Made by a program: the position numbers and the translations under genes. A model generated the notes under the pieces. That model had not been told where the DNA came from. It saw nothing but the letters and a program-made list of their open reading frames with translations, and made no database searches. From contig VIRH01000105.1 of NCBI GenBank assembly GCA_008107755.1, forward strand, positions 1 to 64,000: 64,000 bases of DNA, read 5' to 3'. Numbering within the stretch: position 1 is the stretch's first letter; each line of letters opens with the position of its first letter. This stretch comes from Rhodobacterales bacterium. Its GTDB lineage: Bacteria; Pseudomonadota; Alphaproteobacteria; Rhizobiales; Stappiaceae. Shown in pieces: positions 53,306 through 63,806 of the stretch.

Positions 53306-53325
53306 AGGGCACCTCTAAGATAACA

Positions 53326-53340
53326 TGAGCTTTAAACTCA
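53326..53340 (-). promoter_or_regulatory. Iron-responsive operator (RirA type)
   Basis: TGA-N9-TCA (TGAGCTTTAAACTCA), the known rhizobial RirA operator pattern, inside a wider ATGAG...CTCAT inverted repeat. It precedes the siderophore-interacting protein gene. Fur- or Irr-type regulators are possible alternatives. Confidence 0.65.
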
Positions 53341-53470
53341 TATTTATCACCCACGGCCCCGCGTTTAAAGAGATCTCTCGTCGCAAAATGTATCAGCCCG
53401 TGTCGGGAAGGCGTTGCGGCCGCCGGACCGCTGCAGGAAAACCGGGATCGTCCATGCATGACCGCCGTGA

Positions 53471-53965
53471 TCAGTCACGGATGATCGGCTCCTTGAGATC
53501 TTCAGGCTTCTTGTCCTTGATGATGTCCCAGTTGAGCGTTGCCTTGTTGATATAGCCGGGTACGTCTTCCTCGAAACGCTCCTGAACTGTCAGGGAGTTG
53601 TTGAGGTAGAGCTTGCCGTCGACGATGGACCAGGCTTCCGGCACCACCGGGACCTTGAACCCCATGGCCGCGCCGAAGGCACAGAATCCGCCATACTGCG
53701 GCGCGTATTTTGCCGGATCGGCAAGGAAGGTGTCCCGGTTTTCCGCTGACGCGAATTGCCAGGTCACATCGTCATACTCTGCCGTGTAGTCGTCGGAGCC
53801 GGCGACCGGCTTGCCTTGCGTGAAATAGGCGACCGGGTCCGTACCGCCGATCGCGACACCGGATTTGGTAAAGGTCGTGATCTCGTCGGCCGACGCCGAC
53901 ATCGCGGTAGCGGAGAAAAGCGCTGTCAGTCCGAGGAGGACGGACTTGGAGGTATAAAGCGGCAT
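53471..53965 (-). CDS. Exported YHS-domain protein, 164 aa
   Basis: Signal peptide MPLYTSKSVLLGLTALFSAT to SASA, cleaved near residue 26. The YHS domain has GVAIGGTDPVAYFTQGKPV and WQFASAENRDTFLADPAKYA to PQYGGFCAFGAAMG. YHS domains often bind metals; here the usual Cys/His positions are partly kept (GGFCAFG). ATG 53965 follows GGAGACG; longer in-frame starts lie upstream. It is a periplasmic protein of unknown role near an iron gene. Confidence 0.8.
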   Translation of the reverse strand: MPLYTSKSVLLGLTALFSATAMSASADEITTFTKSGVAIGGTDPVAYFTQGKPVAGSDDYTAEYDDVTWQFASAENRDTFLADPAKYAPQYGGFCAFGAAMGFKVPVVPEAWSIVDGKLYLNNSLTVQERFEEDVPGYINKATLNWDIIKDKKPEDLKEPIIRD

Positions 53966-54114
53966 GATCGTCTCCATGACCAGGAAAAGCAGGTTGTCGA
54001 CGCCCCGTGTTCCGGCGGCGCTGCCAGACAATGCGCCGGGGCATGAAACAACACCAATCACCCTTGATCACAGCACGGATAGGCGCCCGCGAGAAAATCG
54101 TGAAGCCTGCCTCG

Positions 54115-54720
54115 TTACAGACCGGGAAGTCCGTCGCCTGCCTGAGGATCCCTCGGTGCGACCAGTCCGAGGGTCAGATAGATCGCCCGCTCGATATCGG
54201 CTTCCGAGATCGAGACACTCCGGATCAGCATCCTGAAATAGATGAACCCAAGAAGGAGGTCGATGCGGGCCTCCATATCCGTTTCGAAGGGCGTGGCGAT
54301 GAAGATCTGGCGCATGATGAGCCGCCGGTTCTCCTCCGCTTCGTCCAGAACCCGGGCAAGAGCGGGCAGATGGCGGTAGGGAACAAGCGCGCGGATCGCA
54401 CCGCCCAGAGGCGTTTCCTGAAGGGCCTCAAGCGTGTTGAGAAGGCAGCGCCTCAGGTCTTCCGCAACACTGCCGCGCTGGGGCGGCGCCGGATTGGCGA
54501 CGGCGAGTGCATGTTCGACCGCTGCGGCGAGCAGGTGCGACTTGTCGCGATGACGCCGATAAACCGCCTGTTTGCTTGTCCTTGCCCGGGTAGCGATCGC
54601 CGAGATTGTCGTCTTTTCGTAGCCGTTTTCCGAAAGCTCGGCGAGCGTTGCCGTCAGCAGGGCCGAGGTGACACGGCCATCCTGAGGTCGACCGGCAATT
54701 GTCGCCTCCCCCTCAGCCAT
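54115..54720 (-). CDS. TetR-family regulator, 201 aa
   Basis: The N-terminal HTH is ALLTATLAELSENGYEKTTI to SAIATRARTSKQAVYRRHRD, the standard TetR pattern. The C-terminal part (~85-200) is the helical ligand domain. It overlaps the darcynin-like gene by 8 bp and shares its promoter, which has an inverted repeat likely to be its own operator. Ligand unknown. Confidence 0.85.
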   Translation of the reverse strand: MAEGEATIAGRPQDGRVTSALLTATLAELSENGYEKTTISAIATRARTSKQAVYRRHRDKSHLLAAAVEHALAVANPAPPQRGSVAEDLRRCLLNTLEALQETPLGGAIRALVPYRHLPALARVLDEAEENRRLIMRQIFIATPFETDMEARIDLLLGFIYFRMLIRSVSISEADIERAIYLTLGLVAPRDPQAGDGLPGL

Positions 54721-55069
54721 CGTTCGCGGCTTCATAATCCTGGAAGCCGTTCTCGATGCCGATACTGACATGGACGATCCGCGCAAACGGCCGGCTGAAG
54801 ATCTCGGTGTCGCGCAATTCCTCCCAAAGATGATGATAGGCCCGCATGTCCGAAAACCGGCAGATGGCAAAATCCGTGTATCCCCCCGAAAGCGCATCCG
54901 CATCGAACCACTCGAAGGTCACACCCGGATGCCGGGCCAGGATTTCGCCAATAGCGGCAGCATGTGTCTGCCGCTCGTCGCGAGAAAGAGCCAGCCACGC
55001 CGGCTCGAACGCAAGATAGACAATTGCCGCCATCGGCAGCGGGCGCAGGGTGTCGGCAATTTGGGACAC
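54713..55069 (-). CDS. Darcynin-like protein, 118 aa
   Basis: Small alpha/beta protein: VYLAFEPAWLALSRDERQTH, then VTFEWFDADALSGGYTDFAI, then YHHLWEELRDTEIFSRPFAR and IVHVSIGIENGFQDYE. The order and the final GIENGFQDYE match darcynin-type proteins. Their function is not known. It is first in a two-gene operon with the TetR regulator and is probably its main target. Confidence 0.6.
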   Translation of the reverse strand: MSQIADTLRPLPMAAIVYLAFEPAWLALSRDERQTHAAAIGEILARHPGVTFEWFDADALSGGYTDFAICRFSDMRAYHHLWEELRDTEIFSRPFARIVHVSIGIENGFQDYEAANDG

Positions 55070-55082
55070 GCATCAACTCCAA

Positions 55083-55106
55083 TTACGGTACTATATGTAA
55101 CCGTAA
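55083..55106 (-). promoter_or_regulatory. Operator candidate before the darcynin-TetR operon
   Basis: A 24-bp inverted repeat with 7-bp arms TTACGGT and ACCGTAA and a symmetric TATA centre lies 14 bp before the start codon. Its size fits TetR operators, so autorepression is likely. Confidence 0.65.
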
Positions 55107-55228
55107 TATAGCGAACGTGCTCGGGGAGCAATTGGAACTTCTTGTCACGCTCCTCTCCAGGCAGCTAACAGGAGGCAGGAAAAGGCGGCTGACCCCGCCC
55201 CCGCAGTCAAGACAGGAACGAGGACCAC

Positions 55229-55516
55229 ATGTCTGTCGATACCAACACGGTAAAACGCGTCGCCAAACTGGCTCGCATCCGGGTAAGTGATGACGACGCC
55301 ACCCGCATGACCGGCGAACTGAACGCCATCCTGGGCTTTGTCGAACAGCTGGACGAAGTGAACATCGAAGGCGTCGAGCCGCTGACCTCGGTTGTCGAGC
55401 AGACGATGAAGAAGCGCGCCGACGGCATTACGGACGGCAGCAAGGCCTCCGACATCATCCGCAACGCGCCGGCCTCTGAAGACAATTTCTTCATGGTGCC
55501 GAAAGTCGTCGAATAA
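55229..55516 (+). CDS. gatC: Glutamyl-/aspartyl-tRNA amidotransferase subunit C, 95 aa
   Basis: Small stabilising subunit of the GatCAB enzyme, which converts Glu-tRNA(Gln) or Asp-tRNA(Asn) to the amide form. Typical sequence: [40 protein letters not shown], then PLTSVVEQ and the C-terminal [17 protein letters not shown]. Start has AGGACC upstream. gatA follows 57 bp later. Confidence 0.93.
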   Translation: MSVDTNTVKRVAKLARIRVSDDDATRMTGELNAILGFVEQLDEVNIEGVEPLTSVVEQTMKKRADGITDGSKASDIIRNAPASEDNFFMVPKVVE

Positions 55517-55573
55517 GCACGATCCCGCCAGCACGATGATGACGGCCGTGCGCGGCCCAGCAGAGATGAATTC

Positions 55574-57058
<1,485 letters not shown>

Positions 57059-57067
57059 GGCCCGCAC

Positions 57068-57084
57068 GGCAGGTCTGACCTGCC
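57068..57084. other. Short palindrome after gatA
   Basis: GGCAGGTC and GACCTGCC meet around one base, 10 bases after the gatA stop. No T-run follows, so termination here would have to be factor-dependent. Confidence 0.35.
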
Positions 57085-57285
57085 TTGAAACGACAGGCAA
57101 CGGCATGAATGCCATGGCATGACGAAACCGAGCGCCGGGGAGGCACTCCCCCGCTCCTCGCCGCAGGGCATGCCCCTGCGAGCCATGCCTCTGCGACCAA
57201 TGCCGTTGCCTCCGCAGATATAATGAGTCACGCTGCTTCAGTTTCCCGGAACGGACTTCCGACTTGACCCAATGGCCCCTGCTGC

Positions 57286-58392
57286 ATGCATGACATCGAA
57301 ACACTGGTGAGCGGCGCCGGGGCCGTGGGGCTCGCCTGCGCAAGGGCACTTGCGATGTCGGGGCGCGGCGTCATGGTGCTGGAGCAACATGGGCTGATCG
57401 GCTCTGAAACGAGTTCCCGCAATTCCGAGGTCATCCATGCCGGCATCTATTATCCGAAGGATAGCCTGAAAGCCCGGCTGTGCGTGCGCGGCAAGGAGTT
57501 GCTCTACCGCTTCTGTGCCGAGAACGGCGTTGATCACGAACGGATCGGAAAGCTGATCGTCGCTGCCAATGAGGCACAACTCTCCGTCCTTGACGCAATT
57601 CGGCAAAAAGCCGCCGCAAACGGCGTCGGCGATCTCGTCTTTCTGGACCGGCAGACGCTGACGACACAGGAGCCGGCGCTGGCCTGCACTGGTGGGTTGC
57701 TGTCCCCCTCCACCGGTATCATCGACAGCCACGGCTTCATGCTGGCGCTTCAGGGGGGCCTGGAGGCACATGGCGGCGAGGTCGTGCTGAATGCGAAAGT
57801 CGAGACGATGGAGACCCTTGATGGCGGTGGCTATTCGGTGCGTGTCGCTGACGGTGACGGCGACGGCTATCCCCTCACCTGCCGCGAGTTGATCGTTGCA
57901 GCCGGTCATGGCGCACCCGGCCTGATGGGCTCCCTTCCGGCCGCTCAGGCACCCAGGGCGTTCCTTGCCAAGGGCAGCTATTTCCGCCTTCAGGGAAAGG
58001 CTCCATTTTCACGCCTCATCTATCCGGTGCCTGAGCCCGGCGGGCTCGGCGTCCACCTGACCCTGGATCTTCAGCATCAGGCCCGCTTCGGTCCGGACGT
58101 GGAATGGCTGAAGACAGTCGACTACAGGGTCGATCCGGCACGCGGCGAACGTTTCTACTCCGCCATCCGTTCCTATTGGCCGGACCTGCCGAACGGTGCC
58201 CTTCTTCCGGACTACTCCGGCATTCGCCCGAAGATATCCGGCCCCGGCGAAATTGCGGCGGATTTCCGCATTGACGGGCCGAGCATGCACGGGCTCGAGG
58301 GACTTGTGGCGCTTTATGGCATCGAATCGCCGGGCCTCACCGCGGCATTGGCGATCGGCGAATATGTCGCCGCTCTAACCCGCCAGAATTGA
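57286..58392 (+). CDS. LhgO-like FAD-dependent oxidoreductase, 368 aa
   Basis: DAO-superfamily flavoenzyme. The FAD-binding start is LVSGAGAVGLACARALAMSG followed by VMVLEQH; then SSRNSEVIHAGIYYPKDSLK, the pattern of L-2-hydroxyglutarate oxidases, and near the end YSGIRPKISGPGE and GLVALYGIESPGLTAALAIG. L-2-hydroxyglutarate or a related 2-hydroxy acid is the probable substrate. It is transcribed alone, 227 bp after gatA. Confidence 0.85.
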   Translation: MHDIETLVSGAGAVGLACARALAMSGRGVMVLEQHGLIGSETSSRNSEVIHAGIYYPKDSLKARLCVRGKELLYRFCAENGVDHERIGKLIVAANEAQLSVLDAIRQKAAANGVGDLVFLDRQTLTTQEPALACTGGLLSPSTGIIDSHGFMLALQGGLEAHGGEVVLNAKVETMETLDGGGYSVRVADGDGDGYPLTCRELIVAAGHGAPGLMGSLPAAQAPRAFLAKGSYFRLQGKAPFSRLIYPVPEPGGLGVHLTLDLQHQARFGPDVEWLKTVDYRVDPARGERFYSAIRSYWPDLPNGALLPDYSGIRPKISGPGEIAADFRIDGPSMHGLEGLVALYGIESPGLTAALAIGEYVAALTRQN

Positions 58393-58602
58393 ACCCAAGG
58401 GTTGAAAATAATCGAAAAAGTTTTGAACCAAACGAGCGCACTGACGTTTGTCTGATGTACGTAAGCCGTGCAAATGCTGCAACGCACAGAAATGCCGCTT
58501 TTTGGTCCGCATTTGTCCTTAAATTCGCTGCAGTGGCATTGCTGAGTCAAAACCGGGTGTCAAAACAAGAACGCTATAAATTCAACGAGGTGGGCGAGCG
58601 TT
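58393..58602 (+). other. Gap before the glucan operon
   Basis: No gene is supported. AT-richer than the flanks and likely to hold the opg promoter. Confidence 0.35.
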
Positions 58603-60195
58603 GTGATCAATCGGCGCGTGTTTTTATCGGCAACAGCTCTTATGGCTGGTTCGCTCGCGAGCGGCCATTATTCGAGCGTAATGGCCGCAGATAATACCGC
58701 AGGCGCGCAGGAGGGCTCAGCCCTTCACGCAGGTGGAGAATTCTCCTTCGATCAGCTGATCGAAAAAATGAAGAAACGGGCGTCGCAGGCTTATGCGCCA
58801 AACGCGCCGAAATTGCCGCAGAAGGTTGCGGAGCTGGACTACGACCGTCATCGGGCGATCAGATACCGGCCCGATCATGCCCTCTGGAAAGACACAGCGA
58901 GCAACTATCAGCTCCAGGCTTTCCATCCGGGCTGGCTCTACAAGGAGCCGATCGAGCTTTTCGAGATCGCCGATGGCAAGATCAGGCCGCTGACATTTAC
59001 CAGCGCGGACTTCGAATACCGGGACCCTCTGAACCCGGACGACTTCAAGGATCTGGAACTGCCCGGGATCGCCGGGTTCAGGCTCCACAATCCAGTAAAC
59101 ACGCCGGAATATTTCGACGAACTGCTCGTCTTTCTCGGTGCAAGCTATTTCCGGGCACTCGGAAAGGGAAATGTCTACGGACTTTCCGCAAGAGGCCTGG
59201 CTGTAGATACCGCGATTGCGGGTCCGGAAGAGTTTCCTCGGTTCACGCGCTTCTATCTGGAGCGGCCGGCTGACGGATCTGCGGAAATGCGGCTTTACGC
59301 CGAACTGGAAAGCGAGCGCGTGACAGGCGCCTACCAGTTCACCGTGAAGCCCGGTGCGAACACGATCATGGAAGTCGATGCGCATGTGTTCCTGCGCGAC
59401 GACATCGAGCGTCTCGGCATTGCGCCCCTGACATCGATGTTTCTGTTCGGTGAGAACGACAGCCGAGGCTTCGATGACTACCGGCCGGAAGTGCATGACA
59501 ACGACGGCCTGCTGATCCTGCGCCGAAACGGGCAGCGTCTCTGGAGACCGTTACGCAATCCGAACGCCCTGTCGCTGTCTTTCTTCAGCGAGGACAACCC
59601 GTCCGGGTTTGGCCTCCTGCAGAGGGACCGGGCGTTCGATAACTACCAGGACACGGAAGCCAAGTACCAGCGGCGTCCGTCCCTTTGGATCGAACCGGTC
59701 AACGACTGGGGCCAGGGACACGTGATGCTGGCGGAAATCCCGGCGGAGAAGGAAATCTACGACAACGTCGTGGCTTTCTGGGTTCCCGAGAACGGCTTGA
59801 AAGCCGGTTCGGAGCACCGCTTCGCCTATCGCATGATCTGGGGCGGAGAGCCGGAACCCGGCACGGAACTGGCCCGGATCGTCAGAACGGGAACGGGACA
59901 TGGCGGCGCGGCCGCTTCCGACCCGGATCCCAAATTGCGCAAGTTCGTCGTCGAATTCGAAGGCGACGCCTTGTCTCAACTCGGTGCCGAAGCACCCTTG
60001 ACGCCCCGCATGACGATCCAGAACGGATCGGTCACGCACCAGCACCTCCAGCGCCTCGAAAGTGGATCGTGGAGAATCGTGCTCGATGTGGAGCGAGAGG
60101 ATACGAGCACAGCCGTGGAATTCATCCTGGCCCTGCAGCTCGACGGCGCCGACGTGACAGAAACATGGATGTATCAGTGGAGTGGAAAACAATGA
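58603..60195 (+). CDS. Periplasmic glucan biosynthesis protein (OpgG/OpgD family), 530 aa
   Basis: Helps build the osmoregulated periplasmic glucan backbone. The family pattern is clear: FSFDQLIEKMKKRASQAYAP, LDYDRHRAIRYRPDHALW, FHPGWLYKEPIELFEI, then LGASYFRALGKGNVYGLSAR and FLFGENDSRGFDDYRPEVHD with the acidic site, and RDRAFDNYQDTEAKYQRRPS. The N-terminus has a twin-arginine signal (NRRVFLSATALMAGS), as OpgD has. The GTG start follows a GAGG-type site. It opens an operon with opgI- and opgH-like genes. Confidence 0.9.
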   Translation: MINRRVFLSATALMAGSLASGHYSSVMAADNTAGAQEGSALHAGGEFSFDQLIEKMKKRASQAYAPNAPKLPQKVAELDYDRHRAIRYRPDHALWKDTASNYQLQAFHPGWLYKEPIELFEIADGKIRPLTFTSADFEYRDPLNPDDFKDLELPGIAGFRLHNPVNTPEYFDELLVFLGASYFRALGKGNVYGLSARGLAVDTAIAGPEEFPRFTRFYLERPADGSAEMRLYAELESERVTGAYQFTVKPGANTIMEVDAHVFLRDDIERLGIAPLTSMFLFGENDSRGFDDYRPEVHDNDGLLILRRNGQRLWRPLRNPNALSLSFFSEDNPSGFGLLQRDRAFDNYQDTEAKYQRRPSLWIEPVNDWGQGHVMLAEIPAEKEIYDNVVAFWVPENGLKAGSEHRFAYRMIWGGEPEPGTELARIVRTGTGHGGAAASDPDPKLRKFVVEFEGDALSQLGAEAPLTPRMTIQNGSVTHQHLQRLESGSWRIVLDVEREDTSTAVEFILALQLDGADVTETWMYQWSGKQ

Positions 60196-60593
60196 CCCTG
60201 CCATATGAAAACAGCTCGGCCGCCGCTCACGCCGAAACCAACGTACAGCTTTCCGTGTTCGAGGAAATCCGTGTCGTGCTTGATCGTCCCGATCTTTCCG
60301 ATGCAGCTCTATCCGACACCTTGAGCGACTATCGCGCCATCACGCCTGCTGGCCTGGAGGGAAGCGATATCGCGGAAGGCCGCGGCACGCCGGAGAGCCG
60401 GCAGGAAGCGATGCGCACCATGCCGGTGCCTGCGCCGGTCCACGCTCTCGACATGCCGGTTCACGACCTGAACCCGCCGCTCGGTGTCCGGTTCGCGCCG
60501 GTCATCGCCCGGTGCCAGAACGCGCTCCAGTCCATTGCGCCGCTCATGAAGCGGGTTCCGATAGCCGCCGCTGCCCGCGTCAAGGATCATTAA
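60192..60593 (+). CDS. OpgI-like small protein between opgG and opgH, 133 aa
   Basis: Starts MTLPYENSSAAAHAETNVQL with an ATGA overlap to the OpgG/D stop. No membrane segment or known motif; proline-rich in the second half (TMPVPAPVHALDMPVHDL). Rhodobacter sphaeroides has a gene of unknown function, opgI, in this place between opgG and opgH; I assign the name by position only. It could supply the cytoplasmic N-terminal part that OpgH has in E. coli. Confidence 0.55.
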   Translation: MTLPYENSSAAAHAETNVQLSVFEEIRVVLDRPDLSDAALSDTLSDYRAITPAGLEGSDIAEGRGTPESRQEAMRTMPVPAPVHALDMPVHDLNPPLGVRFAPVIARCQNALQSIAPLMKRVPIAAAARVKDH

Positions 60594-60609
60594 GACGAGG
60601 ACTGGCTTG

Positions 60610-62412
60610 ATGACGCCAAACGGATCGGACCCCGAGACAATTTCCTTCAGAAGGCTGGCGATGCTCATCATCGCCAGCTGCCTGACCATTGCCGCCTCCT
60701 ACATGTTTGCGATCGTCGTGCAGGCGGATGGTTTCGACTGGCTGGATGTCGTTCGCATCGCCCTCATGGCTATCGCCTCCTTCTGGCTGGCCTGGGGCGG
60801 ATGCATCGCGCTCTTCGGCATCCTGTTTCCTGTCGAGGAGCAGCCTCGGGTTTCCGGGGAGCCGGAGGGGCGCACCGCCATTCTGTTGCCGATCTACAAC
60901 GAAGCCACAGGACCTGTCTTTGCGCGCCTTGCTGCGATCATGCGGTCGGTCGACAAGCTTCCCCATAGCGGCAAGTTCGATTTCTTCGTTCTGTCTGACA
61001 CCACAAAAGCCGATGTCGCCGAACAGGAAAAGCTGGCTTATGAGGCTCTCCTCAATCGAAGCCAGGCAGGCGGTCGGCTGTTTTATCGCCGCCGCGAGAA
61101 GAACATCGGCCGCAAGGCCGGCAACATCGCCGACTTCCTGACGACGTCAGGGGGCGCTTATGACTACATGCTGGTTCTGGACGCGGACAGCCTGATGGAC
61201 GGCGACACCATTCTCGAGATGGTGCGCCGCATGGAAGCCGACCCGCGCCTCGGGCTGTTGCAGTCCCTGCCGCAGATTATCGGTCTTCATACGCTCTTCG
61301 GCCGCCTTCTCCAGTTCGCCACCAGCCTTTACGGGCCTTACTTCGCGCGTGGTCTCGCTGCCGTGCAGGGACACGAGGGCACATTCTGGGGGCACAACGC
61401 CCTTATCCGTACACGTGCCTTCGCCGCCTCCTGTGGCATGGCTCCCCTCACCGGCAAGCCTCCTTTCGGCGGTCATATTCTCAGTCACGATACCGTCGAA
61501 GCTGCAATGCTTGCACGCGAGGGCTGGAAGGTCCGCCTTGATCCGGATCTGACGGGTTCCTATGAAGAAGCGCCCGCGAATATGGTGGACTATGCAAAGC
61601 GTGACCGGCGCTGGTGCCAGGGCAACCTTCAACACAGCCGCATTCTGGCAGCGCCCCGTTTCCGCTTCTGGAACCGCGTGTCTATCCTGCAGGGTGTCTT
61701 CGCCTATCTGGCGTCGCCAATCTGGTTCCTGTTCCTGTTCGCCAGCCTTGCCGCCCCCATGTTCGCATCGCCCCCGGTCTATTTCGACGGTCGCTCGCCC
61801 TTCCCGGTCTTTCCCTATCCGGAAACGACCACCGCACTTGCGCTGCTCTTCGGGCTGGTTGCCCTGCTGATCCTGCCCAAGCTGCTTCTCGTCCTGAGGG
61901 CCCTGGTTGGCGGAACCACGAGGGATTTCGGTGGGCCGATCCGCCTGTTCATCAGCTTTCTTCTGGAAATCCTGCTGACCTCCATCCTCGCACCGATCCA
62001 CATGATGTTTCATTGCCGGTCGGTCATTCAGGTCCTGACGGGTGCGGACAGTGGCTGGCCGACGGCCGACCGGGACGACGGCTCCCTGCCATTGTCCTCA
62101 TCCATCTCCGCCACGTGGTGGATGGTGCTGACAGGTGGGGCCGGTATCGCTTACTCGCATTATTTCGTGCCGGAGCTGTTCTACTGGCTTCTGCCTGTCG
62201 CCCTGCCGCTGGTGCTGGCTCCGATCCTTGTCTGGAGCACGTCTTCGCCGGCGTTGGGACGGTTGTCCGCAAAACTCGGTCTCTTCGCCGTTCCGGCCGA
62301 CCGCAGCCCGATTGCGATCGAAGCCGACATGCACACGATCCTGTCGTCGACGACTGCCGAAGAGGCGGACCTTTCCTTGCAGGAACAGATGAGCGGCGGC
62401 GCCACCGCGTAA
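60610..62412 (+). CDS. opgH: Glucan glucosyltransferase OpgH, 600 aa
   Basis: Membrane glycosyltransferase (GT2) that makes linear beta-glucan from UDP-glucose and exports it. Two membrane helices (~15-75) come first, then the GT domain with RTAILLPIYNEATGPV, VLDADSLMDGDTI (DxD site ~195), TFWGHNALIR and RDRRWCQGNLQHSR (Q/RxxRW motif), then about five to six more helices. It is ~250 aa shorter than E. coli OpgH (847 aa): it lacks the long cytoplasmic N-terminus that in E. coli also inhibits FtsZ. GAGGA precedes the start. Confidence 0.92.
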   Translation: MTPNGSDPETISFRRLAMLIIASCLTIAASYMFAIVVQADGFDWLDVVRIALMAIASFWLAWGGCIALFGILFPVEEQPRVSGEPEGRTAILLPIYNEATGPVFARLAAIMRSVDKLPHSGKFDFFVLSDTTKADVAEQEKLAYEALLNRSQAGGRLFYRRREKNIGRKAGNIADFLTTSGGAYDYMLVLDADSLMDGDTILEMVRRMEADPRLGLLQSLPQIIGLHTLFGRLLQFATSLYGPYFARGLAAVQGHEGTFWGHNALIRTRAFAASCGMAPLTGKPPFGGHILSHDTVEAAMLAREGWKVRLDPDLTGSYEEAPANMVDYAKRDRRWCQGNLQHSRILAAPRFRFWNRVSILQGVFAYLASPIWFLFLFASLAAPMFASPPVYFDGRSPFPVFPYPETTTALALLFGLVALLILPKLLLVLRALVGGTTRDFGGPIRLFISFLLEILLTSILAPIHMMFHCRSVIQVLTGADSGWPTADRDDGSLPLSSSISATWWMVLTGGAGIAYSHYFVPELFYWLLPVALPLVLAPILVWSTSSPALGRLSAKLGLFAVPADRSPIAIEADMHTILSSTTAEEADLSLQEQMSGGATA

Positions 62413-62442
62413 TCGATAATTTAATCAGGTAAAAATTGAGAG

Positions 62443-62470
62443 CGGCCGGATCAGTGCATCCGGCCGTTTT
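62443..62470. terminator. Terminator between opgH and the RHH gene
   Basis: CGGCCGGAT and ATCCGGCCG pair over 9 bp and are followed by TTTT on the plus strand. It ends opgH transcription and overlaps the last codons of the opposing gene. Confidence 0.8.
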
Positions 62471-62801
62471 CCGCTTCCAGGATGCCGTCCGCATCCAGAC
62501 CGGAGATCGGCAACCGTTTGTCGGCGGGCACGTCTCCCGAAAGCTGCAAGGCGAGATAGCGACCGCAGCAGACCCTCAGGAAACTGGTGAAGTTGCCAAG
62601 ATCATGGCCGGCGTCGACGCTCTCGTGATGCAGCTTGGTAATCAGCTGAACAACGTTCATCCGGTCCCGCTCGCCGATTTCCTCAAGCACCTTCCAGAAG
62701 AAATTCTCCAGCCGTACCGACGTCACCATTCCGTCGATACGCATCGACCTTGTCGCACTTTCCCATACGCTGGCATCGGCATCGATAAAAAGCTTACACA
62801 T
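62451..62801 (-). CDS. Ribbon-helix-helix (RHH_4) protein, 116 aa
   Basis: The motif TRSMRIDGMVTSVRLENFFW, then LEEIGERDRMNVVQLITKLH and NFTSFLRVCCGRYLALQL, is the conserved core of RHH_4 proteins common in Rhizobiales. A DNA-binding or regulatory role is assumed for the fold. ATG 62801 has GGAG upstream and matches the usual MC(K/R)LF start; an in-frame extension exists upstream. Confidence 0.8.
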   Translation of the reverse strand: MCKLFIDADASVWESATRSMRIDGMVTSVRLENFFWKVLEEIGERDRMNVVQLITKLHHESVDAGHDLGNFTSFLRVCCGRYLALQLSGDVPADKRLPISGLDADGILEAENGRMH

Positions 62802-62884
62802 CAGCATCTCCAGCAAGAGCACTGGCTCAGTATAGGATGAATGTTCGTCGAAGGGCACGCGTTGATGCGGCCCCCAAACTCATC

Positions 62885-62922
62885 AAAAAATCCGCCTGGG
62901 CTCCGGGTTGGAGCTCAGGCGG
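62885..62922 (-). terminator. Terminator downstream of the DJ-1/PfpI gene
   Basis: On the minus strand CCGCCTGAGCTCC pairs with GGAGCCCAGGCGG around a 5-nt loop (one mismatch) and is followed by A then TTTTTT. It lies 100 bases after the DJ-1/PfpI stop. Confidence 0.8.
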
Positions 62923-63022
62923 CCACCGAAGACTTCCGGAGACTTGTCGAGTGGGAATGCTCCGGGAGCGCGCGGCAAGTAGATTGCGGCCCCCTGCCCG
63001 GAAGATCCGCAATCTCGGCGTC

Positions 63023-63613
63023 TCAGGCGGCGGCCCGAGCTTGCGCGCCGGTCAGCACCGCGTTGAACTGTGAAAGCCATGCCGGATGCGCCGGCCATGC
63101 GGGAGCTGTAACCAGATTGCCATCGGTCACCGCGCCGTCGATGGCGATATCGGCATAGGTGGCGCCGGCAAGCTCGACCTCGGGCCGGCAGGCCGGGTAA
63201 GCCGAAACGGTGCGTCCTTCGATGCATTTGGCGGCGGTCAGGATCTGGGCGCCATGGCAGATGGCGGCAACGGGCTTGTCCTCGCTCATGAAGTGATTGA
63301 CCGCCTCAAGCACGCCGGCTTCCATCCTGAGATATTCCGGCGCCCGCCCACCGGGGATCACCAGAGCATCATAGGACGCGACATCAATCTCGGCGAAGGT
63401 CGCATTCAGGGTGAAATTGTGGCCCCGCTTCTCCGAGTAGGTCTGATCGCCCTCAAAGTCGTGGATGCAGGTCGCTACACTGTCGCCGGCTTTCTTGCCC
63501 GGACAGACCGCATCGACCTCGTAACCCATTGCCAGGAGCGTCTGGAAAGGGACGATGGTTTCATAGTCTTCGGTGAAATCGCCGGTGATCATCAGGATCT
63601 TCTTCGCACTCAT
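63023..63613 (-). CDS. DJ-1/PfpI family protein, 196 aa
   Basis: Rossmann-like fold with the nucleophilic-elbow Cys in [11 protein letters not shown] (~118) and a conserved Glu near the start (DFTEDYE). [16 protein letters not shown] is typical of the family. The position after the Cys keeps His, as in PfpI-type proteases/glyoxalase III-like enzymes. It may be a protein deglycase, glyoxalase or protease; the sequence does not decide. Followed by an intrinsic terminator. Confidence 0.88.
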   Translation of the reverse strand: MSAKKILMITGDFTEDYETIVPFQTLLAMGYEVDAVCPGKKAGDSVATCIHDFEGDQTYSEKRGHNFTLNATFAEIDVASYDALVIPGGRAPEYLRMEAGVLEAVNHFMSEDKPVAAICHGAQILTAAKCIEGRTVSAYPACRPEVELAGATYADIAIDGAVTDGNLVTAPAWPAHPAWLSQFNAVLTGAQARAAA

Positions 63614-63763
63614 GCTTCAAACCTCCCTCAGCAGAATTCGCGAGAGGAAAAGCGTAACAGGCGTCGAGGTAGAGCAGGTATTACGCGGATACTACAAGTA
63701 GAATTGGCACTCGGCGACCGCAATATTATCCGCGGCGGCGCGCTTTCCGGCAATAAAAGCAGA

Positions 63764-63791
63764 AAAGGCGGATGCGCCAGCATCCGCCTTT
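63764..63791 (-). terminator. Terminator after the partial gene at the right edge
   Basis: AAAGGCGGATGC and GCATCCGCCTTT pair perfectly over 12 bp with a 4-nt loop and a T-rich tail on the minus strand (TTTCTGCTTTTA). It ends the gene that stops at 63807. Confidence 0.85.
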
Positions 63792-63806
63792 CCCTTCTTG
63801 TTCGTC

